Below, piece by piece: positions 25,089 through 32,063 of a DNA stretch of 64,000 nt. Both the position numbers and the translations under genes were made by a program. The notes beneath the pieces were generated by a model. The model was not told where the DNA came from, did no database searches, and saw only the letters and a list, made by a program, of their open reading frames with translations. This DNA is from Thioclava dalianensis (lineage in GTDB: Bacteria > Pseudomonadota > Alphaproteobacteria > Rhodobacterales > Rhodobacteraceae). Location: contig NZ_JHEH01000006.1 of NCBI RefSeq assembly GCF_000715505.1, positions 1 through 64,000 of the forward strand, read 5' to 3'. Positions within the stretch are counted from its first letter, which is position 1, and each line of letters begins with the position of its first letter.

Positions 25089-25397
25089 TTAGATTTTGAG
25101 ATCGTCCAGCGACTTGCCTTGGTCGAGCGCCGCTTGCACCCAACGCGGCTTGCGCCCGCGCCCGGACCACGTTTCGCTCGGATTGGCGGGGTTTGCATAT
25201 TTTGGTGCCACGGCCCGGCGCGGTTTCACGCCGCCTGCGCTTGTCAGCTCGGACAAGGAATAGCCCATATCGCGCGCAGCTTTCTCAAGCTGATCCAGCG
25301 CTTCTTTTTTCTTGCGAGCCTCGTAAGACGCGATCGCCTTTTCGACGTTCTTTTGAAGCGCCTTTAACTCGTCAAGCGACATAGTTTCCAAATTCAT
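25089..25397 (-). CDS. hvrA: H-NS family trans-acting regulator HvrA
   Basis: H-NS-like nucleoid protein, 102 residues; in Rhodobacter HvrA modulates photosynthesis and nitrogen genes. The N-terminus is a coiled-coil oligomerisation helix (LDELKALQKNVEKAIASYEARKKK split near residues 8-31). The C-terminus has the H-NS DNA-binding motif YANPANPSETWSGRGRKPRWV. Third gene after senC and regA on the same strand, the order known from Rhodobacter. An inverted repeat in its leader overlaps the Shine-Dalgarno. Its role here is likely fine control of RegA targets; phototrophy genes are not visible. Confidence 0.92.
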   Translation of the reverse strand: MNLETMSLDELKALQKNVEKAIASYEARKKKEALDQLEKAARDMGYSLSELTSAGGVKPRRAVAPKYANPANPSETWSGRGRKPRWVQAALDQGKSLDDLKI

Positions 25398-25404
25398 TGG
25401 ACAC

Positions 25405-25442
25405 CTCTATTTGCTACACATTTCTATGAAAGCCAAATAGAG
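25405..25442 (-). promoter_or_regulatory. inverted repeat in the hvrA leader
   Basis: Perfect 9-bp arms CTCTATTTG / CAAATAGAG separated by 20 bases, with a smaller inner repeat TTTC / GAAA. The 3' arm overlaps the GAGGTG ribosome binding site of hvrA. It may fold in RNA or act as an AT-rich operator in DNA, possibly for HvrA itself. Confidence 0.4.
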
Positions 25443-25465
25443 AAAATAATCAATAGACGAAAGAG

Positions 25466-26020
25466 TTAACGTGGGCTGCGTTTGGCCAAAATACGCTGAA
25501 GTGTACGCCGATGCATATTTAAACGGCGTGCGGTTTCCGAAACGTTGCGATCACAGAGCTCGTAGACCCTTTGAATATGCTCCCAGCGCACGCGATCCGC
25601 GCTCATCGGATTTTCCGGGGGCGGCGGTGCTTCTTCGCCCCGTGCCAGCAACGCATTTGTGATATCGGTCGCATCGGCGGGCTTGGCAAGATAATCGGTG
25701 GCGCCCATTTTGACAGCGGCAACGGCGGTCGCGATTGCGCCATATCCGGTCAGGACGACAATTCGGGCATCAGCGCGTTTTTCGCGCAGCAATTCGACAA
25801 CATCAAGCCCGCTGCCGTCTTCAAGCCGCAGGTCGATCACCGCATAGGCGGGCGCCTGCGATTGGACGATTGCACGGCCAGCCGCGACGGTTTCCGCAGT
25901 CTGCGGCGCAAATCCGCGTTTCTCCATCGCGCGCGCCAAACGAGTCAGGAAAGAGATGTCATCATCGACCAGCAAAAGCGAGCGGTCCGGCCCAAGTTCA
26001 GCTGTCAAATCATCTGCCAT
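25466..26020 (-). CDS. regA: response regulator RegA (PrrA/ActR)
   Basis: DNA-binding regulator of the RegB-RegA redox system controlling respiration, nitrogen and carbon fixation, and photosynthesis genes where present. The 184 residues have a receiver domain with the acidic pocket LLLVDDDIS, phospho-acceptor D63 in VIDLRLEDGSG, VVLTGYGAI and the lysine in YLAKPA. A proline-rich linker (EEAPPPPENP) follows. The C-terminal FIS-type helix-turn-helix NVSETARRLNMHRRTLQRIL is nearly invariant in the family. 53 bases after senC. Confidence 0.97.
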   Translation of the reverse strand: MADDLTAELGPDRSLLLVDDDISFLTRLARAMEKRGFAPQTAETVAAGRAIVQSQAPAYAVIDLRLEDGSGLDVVELLREKRADARIVVLTGYGAIATAVAAVKMGATDYLAKPADATDITNALLARGEEAPPPPENPMSADRVRWEHIQRVYELCDRNVSETARRLNMHRRTLQRILAKRSPR

Positions 26021-26073
26021 TCGTTTCCCCAGGTTAAGCTTCCGCTGTTATGTAGGAGCTCACACCCTCAGGG

Positions 26074-26718
26074 TCAATTTCCACTGCCCGAGCTTTTCCA
26101 TGCATCGATGAAACACGCCATGCGGTCGGCCATTTGCTCCGGTTTGGCATCGCGGTTGAAATATTCGACGAAGCCGACTTTGGGAAGTACCAGATAGCTT
26201 TGCGTGGAATGATCAATCAGCGTGTAGGGGTCGCCTGGGTTTTGCACCTTGTAATAGGTCCGGTATTCTTTTGAGACCTTGCTGATCTGCTCGGGCGTGC
26301 CCGTCAGTCCGATCATCTTCGGATGCATGATATCGGTGAATTCTCGCAGCACCTCTGGCGTATCGCGCGCCGGATCAACTGAAATGAAGATCGGCGTGGC
26401 CGAATAGCCCTTGGCTTCTAGCTGCTCGATGGCGTTTGCATTGCGCGCATTGTCGAGCGGGCAGACATCGGGGCAATACGTGTAGCCGAAATAGAGCAGG
26501 CTCGGCTCGGTGATCACGTCTTTATCCGTGACCTCACGGCCGTTTTCGTCGGTCAGCGTGAAGGGGCCACCGATCTGGCCCGCGCCACCCGCCACGACGC
26601 TTGAGCGGCATTTCGCGAAGACATCTTCAGACTGGCGTGCCGAGATCGAGAGCCACGTGGCACCCAGCCCGAGTATGACGACAGCGCTTGCTGCAAAGGC
26701 GATTGTTGCGGTTTTCAT
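26074..26718 (-). CDS. senC: SCO1/SenC/PrrC family copper protein
   Basis: Membrane-anchored thioredoxin-fold protein of the SCO family. It delivers copper to cytochrome oxidase and is linked to Reg signalling. The 214 residues start with a membrane helix (TIAFAASAVVILGLGATWLS). The copper motif is YFGYTYCPDVCPLDNARN, with CxxxC, and the later histidine is in LIDHSTQSYLVLP. The ATG at 26718 has GGAG eight bases upstream; nine extra codons of open frame are unlikely. It diverges from regB over 105 bases, as in Rhodobacter. Confidence 0.95.
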   Translation of the reverse strand: MKTATIAFAASAVVILGLGATWLSISARQSEDVFAKCRSSVVAGGAGQIGGPFTLTDENGREVTDKDVITEPSLLYFGYTYCPDVCPLDNARNANAIEQLEAKGYSATPIFISVDPARDTPEVLREFTDIMHPKMIGLTGTPEQISKVSKEYRTYYKVQNPGDPYTLIDHSTQSYLVLPKVGFVEYFNRDAKPEQMADRMACFIDAWKSSGSGN

Positions 26719-26823
26719 CGGTTGTGCTCCTCGTTCACGCTCCATTGATCGCGCGAGAGCGGCGAAGTATCAATGCAGGCGCATGTTTTTTATCTCCATG
26801 CGCTGAAACGACGCGGAGGCACC

Positions 26824-28203
26824 ATGCCACGGCACAAAGCCCAGCCCGGACCGCCCGAGACCCATCAGGATTGGGTCCGGTTGCGGACATTGATCTATCT
26901 GCGCTGGATTGCGATCGCCGGGCAGCTTGCGGCGATCCTGATTGCTTACTCGTTCTTCAATATCGCGCTGGACCTGCCGCTGTGTTTTGCCACGGTCGGG
27001 GCGGCAGTGGCAGCGAACCTGATCGCGATCTTTTCTTTTCCCGACACCAAGCGGCTCACCCAGCCGGAGGCCGCGGCGACACTGATGTTCGACATGGCGC
27101 AGCTTGCGATCTTGTTGGCGATCACGGGCGGGCTGAGCAATCCCTTCGCGTTGCTTATCCTCGTGCCTGTGACGATTGCCGCGACTGCGCTGAAACGCTC
27201 GGCCACGATTGCGCTGGGGCTGTCGACGATGGTGATGATCTCGCTGGTGGCGCTGGTCTATCTGCCGCTGATGACGCGCGACGGCGAGGTTATAAATATG
27301 CCGCCGGTATTTGAGTTCGGCTATTGGCTGGCGATCGTGATCGGCGTGGCGTTTCTGGGGGCCTACGCGCATACGGTTTCAAACGAGAACCGCTCGATGA
27401 GCGAGGCGCTGCGGGCCACTCAGCTTGCGCTGGCGCGCGAGCAAAAGCTCACGGATCTGGGGGGCGTGGTCGCTGCGGCGGCGCATGAGCTGGGCACGCC
27501 GCTGGCGACGATCAAGCTGGTTTCGGCTGAGCTCGCCGATGAGCTGGGGGATCGCGAAGATCTGCGCGACGACGCTTTGTTGATCCGTGAGCAGGCGGAT
27601 CGATGCCGCGATATTCTCCATTCCATGGGGCGCGCGGGCAAAGACGATCTGCATCTGCGCAGCGCACCCCTGATGGCTGTGCTGCGCGAGGCCGCCGACC
27701 CCCATCAAGAGCGCGGGATCGACATTCGCTTTGAGGGCCACCCGATCGAGGAAGGCGCAGAGCGTCAGCCGACCATCTACCGCTATCCCGAGCTGATCCA
27801 CGCGCTGCGCAATTTCGTGCAGAACGCCGTCGATTTCGCGCGCACCACCGTTTGGATCGAGGCCGAGTGGGATGCCGAGATGATCCGTGTGCGCGTCAGC
27901 GATGACGGTCGCGGCTATCCGAGCAATGTGCTCAGCCGGATCGGCGATCCCTATCTTCAGCCGCGCGCAAACGCCTCGGAGCGGAAGGAATATGACGGGA
28001 TGGGTCTGGGTGTTTTCATCGCCAAGACTCTGCTGGAGCGCACCGGCGCCCAGCTTGCCTTTTTCAACGGAGATGCGAGCTACGCCCCGCTCACCCAAGA
28101 GCCGCAACGCTCGGGCGCCGTGGTCGAAGTGAGCTGGCCCGCCGAGCGGATCCTTGCGCCCGAAAGCGCGGCTCTGGGTCTGAATGCGCCGATCACGGGG
28201 TAA
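26824..28203 (+). CDS. regB: redox sensor histidine kinase RegB (PrrB/ActS)
   Basis: Membrane kinase that phosphorylates RegA in response to redox state. The 459 residues have six hydrophobic segments in the first 200. The quinone-binding loop GGLSNPF lies at 102-108 between membrane segments. The H-box AAAAHELGTPLATIKL has phospho-acceptor H221. C261 in QADRCRDILHSMGR is the redox-active cysteine known from Rhodobacter RegB. ATP-binding boxes are NFVQNAVDFA, VSDDGRGYP and GMGLGVFIAKTLLERTGA. Start at 26824 follows GGAGGCACC; the frame is open 17 codons further. Confidence 0.97.
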   Translation: MPRHKAQPGPPETHQDWVRLRTLIYLRWIAIAGQLAAILIAYSFFNIALDLPLCFATVGAAVAANLIAIFSFPDTKRLTQPEAAATLMFDMAQLAILLAITGGLSNPFALLILVPVTIAATALKRSATIALGLSTMVMISLVALVYLPLMTRDGEVINMPPVFEFGYWLAIVIGVAFLGAYAHTVSNENRSMSEALRATQLALAREQKLTDLGGVVAAAAHELGTPLATIKLVSAELADELGDREDLRDDALLIREQADRCRDILHSMGRAGKDDLHLRSAPLMAVLREAADPHQERGIDIRFEGHPIEEGAERQPTIYRYPELIHALRNFVQNAVDFARTTVWIEAEWDAEMIRVRVSDDGRGYPSNVLSRIGDPYLQPRANASERKEYDGMGLGVFIAKTLLERTGAQLAFFNGDASYAPLTQEPQRSGAVVEVSWPAERILAPESAALGLNAPITG

Positions 28204-28228
28204 GGCTCTGCGCGCCCGTCCGGAGGGA

Positions 28229-28244
28229 TTAACACAGATTTAAC
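28229..28244 (+). promoter_or_regulatory. perfect CtrA box
   Basis: TTAA-N7-TTAAC, an exact match to the full CtrA consensus, in the 89-base gap between regB and the PAS-domain gene, 49 bases before that gene's ATG. AT-rich matches of this kind are rare in DNA of this GC content. Confidence 0.6.
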
Positions 28245-28292
28245 CAATCCCACGCCAATCTCGCCCATGGGACAGGTTAGAAAGGCCGTGTT

Positions 28293-29888
28293 ATGGCGAG
28301 CGTATGGTTCGAGGCGGGTTTCGTTGCACTGACCTCTGTCGGATCAGCGATCTTGGCGATGCTGGTGACATGGTGGTTGATCGGTCGCGCGCGGGTGCCG
28401 GATCTGACAGAGGTGCAGCACCCGGAGCTTGAGCAGACGGTCTTTCTGTTCGACGATCATGCGCTGGTGGATGCGACCGCCCCGGCGCAGGCCCTGATCG
28501 AGGCGACGCCGGCGGGCGTAAGCGACTGGTCGCGTCTGGCCGGGTTCATCGGCCCGCGCTTTCACGACTTTCCGGCGCAGATGGCGGGTCTGGTCGAGCG
28601 GGGGCGAATCCATCTTGTCGGCACGCAGCGCGAGGGGGGGCGTCGCCCGCTGGAGCTCATTGCCGAGAATATCGACGGATTGGCCCGGATCACGCTCTGC
28701 GATCCCGAGGCGGAAGGGCGTGGCGTGCTGGTGGACGGCTTGTCGCAACGCGCGCTTGAAGATGAGCTGGAGCTGATGCGCCAGACGATTGACCGCTCGC
28801 CGGCGCTGGTGTGGCGTGCGGATCAAACCGGGGCGATAAGCTGGGCGAACCGTGCCTATATTCTGCGCTCCGGCGTTCTCGAAACTTCGGAGGACGGTTT
28901 CATCTGGCCGCTGCCCGTGCTGTTCAACTTCGACCCTAATCAAGCGCGAAACGGCCCGATCCGCATCGCTTTGACCGAAGCAGAGGCCGGGACATCTTGG
29001 TATGATTGCCACTCCTTCGAGCTGCATGGGAGCTGGCTGCATTTCGCGCTGCCCGCCAATGCGGTCGTGCGCGCCGAACAGGCATTGCGGGATTTCGTTC
29101 AGACGCTGTCCAAGACATTCGCGGATCTGCCAGTTGGTCTTGCGGTGTTTGACCGTCAACGCCAGCTGCAATTGTTCAATCCCGCGCTGATCGATCTTTT
29201 GCAGCTTCCACCCGAGATGATGACCGCGCGGCCCACGCTCTATGCGTTTCTCGACCGGCTGCGCGAGACCCGGATGATGCCGGAGCCAAAGGACTACCGC
29301 AGCTGGCGGACGCGGATGACAGAGCTGGAGAAAGCGGCATCGACCGGGCTTCACTCTGAGACATGGGGCTTGCCGGGCGGGCAGACCTACCGGGTCACCG
29401 GGCGGCCCCATCCCGATGGCGCGGTGGCGTTTTTGTTTGAGGATATCTCGGCGGAAATCGCCTCCACTCGCAGGTTTCGCGCGCAGTTGGAGGTCAGCCA
29501 AGAGGTGCTGGACCGGATTGACGACGCCATTGCGGTGTTTCAGAGCGATGGAGAGCTTATGAGTTCGAATGTCGCCTATTGCCGGATGTGGTCGGTCGAT
29601 CCAGAGGCCGTGCTGGGGCGGATGTCGCTGGTCGATGCGATCGGTCATTGGCGCGAGGGGTGTCAGCCGACGCCGTTCTGGTCGACCCTGAAGACCCGGC
29701 CCCAAAAGATCGGGGCACGCGATCCGGTGAGTGAGGTGGTTCGGCTCAAGGACGGCACGCGGCTTCAATGTCGCCTCATTCCGCTGCATGGGGGCGCACT
29801 GATGGTGCAGTTTTCGCACCAGCCCGAACCAAGCGCAGTGCTTGGCGGAAAATCGCGCCGCCAGACCAACGCAGCGGCGCATGGTTAA
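28293..29888 (+). CDS. PAS-domain membrane protein without a kinase domain
   Basis: Sensor-like protein, 531 residues. One N-terminal membrane helix (GFVALTSVGSAILAMLVTWWLIG) is followed by PAS-like units: near residue 160 (MRQTIDRSPALVWRADQTGAISWAN), near 275 (LPVGLAVFDRQRQLQLFNPALIDLLQLPPEM, split) and near 400 (QEVLDRIDDAIAVFQSDGELMSSN). It ends at PAS-type sequence with no histidine kinase, GGDEF or EAL domain. It probably passes a signal to another protein. A perfect CtrA box upstream suggests cell-cycle or motility control. Found between regB and tsaE in related genomes as far as I recall; function unknown. Confidence 0.8.
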   Translation: MASVWFEAGFVALTSVGSAILAMLVTWWLIGRARVPDLTEVQHPELEQTVFLFDDHALVDATAPAQALIEATPAGVSDWSRLAGFIGPRFHDFPAQMAGLVERGRIHLVGTQREGGRRPLELIAENIDGLARITLCDPEAEGRGVLVDGLSQRALEDELELMRQTIDRSPALVWRADQTGAISWANRAYILRSGVLETSEDGFIWPLPVLFNFDPNQARNGPIRIALTEAEAGTSWYDCHSFELHGSWLHFALPANAVVRAEQALRDFVQTLSKTFADLPVGLAVFDRQRQLQLFNPALIDLLQLPPEMMTARPTLYAFLDRLRETRMMPEPKDYRSWRTRMTELEKAASTGLHSETWGLPGGQTYRVTGRPHPDGAVAFLFEDISAEIASTRRFRAQLEVSQEVLDRIDDAIAVFQSDGELMSSNVAYCRMWSVDPEAVLGRMSLVDAIGHWREGCQPTPFWSTLKTRPQKIGARDPVSEVVRLKDGTRLQCRLIPLHGGALMVQFSHQPEPSAVLGGKSRRQTNAAAHG

Positions 29889-29927
29889 TCGCTTGCAGTG
29901 CGCGCGGAGGGGCGTAAAACTCGCCCC

Positions 29928-30407
29928 ATGCTGTCCCAGACCTCTCCTCTGACCCTGCTTGATCCCGAGGTGACGCGCCGCTTTGGTGCACATGTCGCGG
30001 ATCGCGTGGGACCGGGCGATGTGTTGCTGCTCGCCGGGCCCATCGGCGCGGGAAAGACCCATTTTGCGCGTGCACTGATCCAGCACCGTCTGGCCAAGGT
30101 TGGGCTGTTCGAGGATGTGCCCTCACCGACCTTCACGCTTGTTCAGACCTATCAGGCTGATTGCGAGATCTGGCATGCGGACCTCTATCGCCTCACCGAT
30201 CCCGATGAGCTGTTCGAGCTTGGCCTTGACGGGGCGTTCGACACGGCCCTGTGCCTGATCGAATGGCCAGACCGTTTAGGCTCTGAAACACCGGAAAACG
30301 CGGCTCTTTTGCAGTTTCAAAGCTCTGAGGACGGCTTGGCACGTCAGCTGGAACTGAGCGGCAATGTGAAGCTGGCACGCCGCATTCTGGAGGGATGGAA
30401 TGGCTGA
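29928..30407 (+). CDS. tsaE: tRNA threonylcarbamoyladenosine biosynthesis ATPase TsaE
   Basis: ATPase needed with TsaB, TsaC and TsaD for the t6A modification of tRNAs that read ANN codons. The 159 residues have the P-loop LLLAGPIGAGKTHFARAL, then PSPTFTLVQTYQ and IWHADLYRLTDPDELFELGL, all family signatures. ATG 29928 gives the normal length. A GTG at 29898 is in frame and would add ten residues. The stop overlaps amgK by eight bases. First gene of the tsaE-amgK-murU-addB-addA operon. Confidence 0.94.
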   Translation: MLSQTSPLTLLDPEVTRRFGAHVADRVGPGDVLLLAGPIGAGKTHFARALIQHRLAKVGLFEDVPSPTFTLVQTYQADCEIWHADLYRLTDPDELFELGLDGAFDTALCLIEWPDRLGSETPENAALLQFQSSEDGLARQLELSGNVKLARRILEGWNG

Positions 30408-31395
30408 GAGCGCCACCTTGTCGCGGTTTCTGGAGCGCGCAGGCTGGGCCGATGCGCGCCGGGTTGTGCTGGCGGGCGATGCCTCGGCGCGCAGCTATGA
30501 TCGGCTGATCCGGTCTGGGCAAAGCGCGGTGCTGATGAAGGCTGTGCCGGGCCCCGAGATCGAGCGCTTCGTCGCGCTGGCCGATTGGCTCCGAGAGGCG
30601 GGCTTCTCCGCGCCCGAAATTTTGTGCGATGGCGCGACGGACGGGTTTCTGCTGCTTGAGGATTTCGGCAATGATCTGGCTGCGCGGGTTGTGCGGGATG
30701 CGCCGAGCCGTGAGAGTGAGATTTACGCCCAGATTACCAATTTTCTGCTGGAATTGGGTCGAATATCGCCACCCGATTATCTTGACCGTCTCGATGCGGA
30801 CGCATTGGTCGCGCTGATCTCGATCACGCCCGATTGGTATCCTTGCCTGTCGCAAGAGAGCGCAGATCGTCTCGCGACCGCGATTTCGGATTTGTATTCC
30901 ATGCTCGCCGTGGAAGACGATGTGCTCTGCCTGCGCGATTTTCATGCCGAGAATATCGTGCTGCTCGACCGTCCCGGCAATCGCGGCTTGGGATTGCTCG
31001 ATTTTCAGGACGCGGTGCTGTGCCACCCGGCCTATGATCTGGTCTCTGCGCTTCAAGATGCACGCCGGGATGTGTCGCGCAGCGTGGCCGAGCGGGAAAT
31101 TGCCCGCTTTGCCGATCAAAGCGGGATTGCGCCGGATCGGTTTGCCGCGATCTACAGTCTGCTTGGTGTGCAGCGCGCCCTGCGCATTCTGGGGATCTTC
31201 GCGCGGCTCTGTCTGCGCGATGGAAAACCCGGCTATCTGCCGTTGATGCATCGCGTTTGGGCCAATATAGAGCATAATTTGACGCATCCCGCACTTACCC
31301 AGATCGCACAATTGCTGCGCGCAAGCTATCCTGCGCCAAGCCCGAACCTCATTTCTGAGCTGGAGAATTCATGCGCGACACGCCCCGATCTCTGA
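30400..31395 (+). CDS. amgK: anomeric N-acetylmuramate/N-acetylglucosamine kinase AmgK
   Basis: Aminoglycoside phosphotransferase-fold kinase, 331 residues. Its position directly before a MurU-type nucleotidyltransferase identifies it as AmgK, which phosphorylates the anomeric carbon of MurNAc and GlcNAc for peptidoglycan recycling. Seen: LAGDASARSYDRLIRSGQSAVLMKA, broken over residues 26-52, the catalytic loop CLRDFHAENIVLL and the metal site LLDFQDAVLCHPAYDL. ATG 30400 follows GGAGGGATGGA and overlaps tsaE. Without the MurU neighbour only an APH-fold kinase could be named. Confidence 0.88.
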   Translation: MAESATLSRFLERAGWADARRVVLAGDASARSYDRLIRSGQSAVLMKAVPGPEIERFVALADWLREAGFSAPEILCDGATDGFLLLEDFGNDLAARVVRDAPSRESEIYAQITNFLLELGRISPPDYLDRLDADALVALISITPDWYPCLSQESADRLATAISDLYSMLAVEDDVLCLRDFHAENIVLLDRPGNRGLGLLDFQDAVLCHPAYDLVSALQDARRDVSRSVAEREIARFADQSGIAPDRFAAIYSLLGVQRALRILGIFARLCLRDGKPGYLPLMHRVWANIEHNLTHPALTQIAQLLRASYPAPSPNLISELENSCATRPDL

Positions 31396-32063
31396 TGCTT
31401 TTTGCCGCGGGCTTCGGCACGCGCATGGGCGCTTTGACGCAGGACCGCCCGAAACCCTTGGTCGAGGTCGCGGGCAAGCCCTTGGTCGATCACGCGCTGG
31501 CGCTGGTCCATGAGGCCGGGATCGCGAAAGTCGTGGCGAACGTGCATTACCGCGCAGATCAGATGGAAGCTTATCTTGCTCCGCGCGGTGTCGAGATCTC
31601 GGATGAGCGCGCGGAGATCCTTGAGACGGGAGGTGGGCTGCGCAAGGCTCTACCACAGCTAGGAACGGGGCCGGTTTTCACCTTGAACACCGATGCGGTC
31701 TGGACCGGAGACAATGTGATCACAACCTTGCAGGCCGCGTGGGATGGCGAGCGGATGGACGCGCTTGTGGCTCTCGTCTCGCCCGAACAGGCTTTGGGCC
31801 ATCCGGGCGCGGGCGATTTCGCAATGGCGCCCGACGGCTCTTTGACGCGCGGAACGGGCTACATCTACACCGGGGCGCAGATCCTTGTGACGGACGGTTT
31901 GGCGGAGATTGCAGAGGATCACTTCTCGCTCAATCGGCTTTGGGACCAGATGATTGCGCGCGGTCGCCTTTACGGCGTGGTGCATCGCGGCGGGTGGTGC
32001 GATGTCGGCCGCCCGAACTCGATTTCTTTGGCCGAAGGGATGCTGGAAGGGGCCGCGCGATGA
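31371..32063 (+). CDS. murU: MurNAc-1-phosphate uridylyltransferase MurU
   Basis: Nucleotidyltransferase that turns MurNAc-1-phosphate into UDP-MurNAc, bypassing de novo synthesis and reducing fosfomycin sensitivity where studied. The 230 residues open with the signature LFAAGFGTRMGALTQDRPKP followed by LVEVAGKPLVDHAL. They also contain ETGGGLRKALPQLG, FTLNTDAVWTG (metal-binding aspartate) and WCDVGRPNSISLAEGML. It starts 25 bases before the end of amgK and overlaps the addB start as ATGA, so it is coupled to both. Confidence 0.92.
   Translation: MRDTPRSLMLFAAGFGTRMGALTQDRPKPLVEVAGKPLVDHALALVHEAGIAKVVANVHYRADQMEAYLAPRGVEISDERAEILETGGGLRKALPQLGTGPVFTLNTDAVWTGDNVITTLQAAWDGERMDALVALVSPEQALGHPGAGDFAMAPDGSLTRGTGYIYTGAQILVTDGLAEIAEDHFSLNRLWDQMIARGRLYGVVHRGGWCDVGRPNSISLAEGMLEGAAR

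Noticed and set aside
28344-30086. 580-codon open frame antisense to the PAS gene and tsaE
   Set aside because: It has no ribosome site and no family motif, and lies over genes with clear domains. In high-GC DNA such long antisense frames are common.
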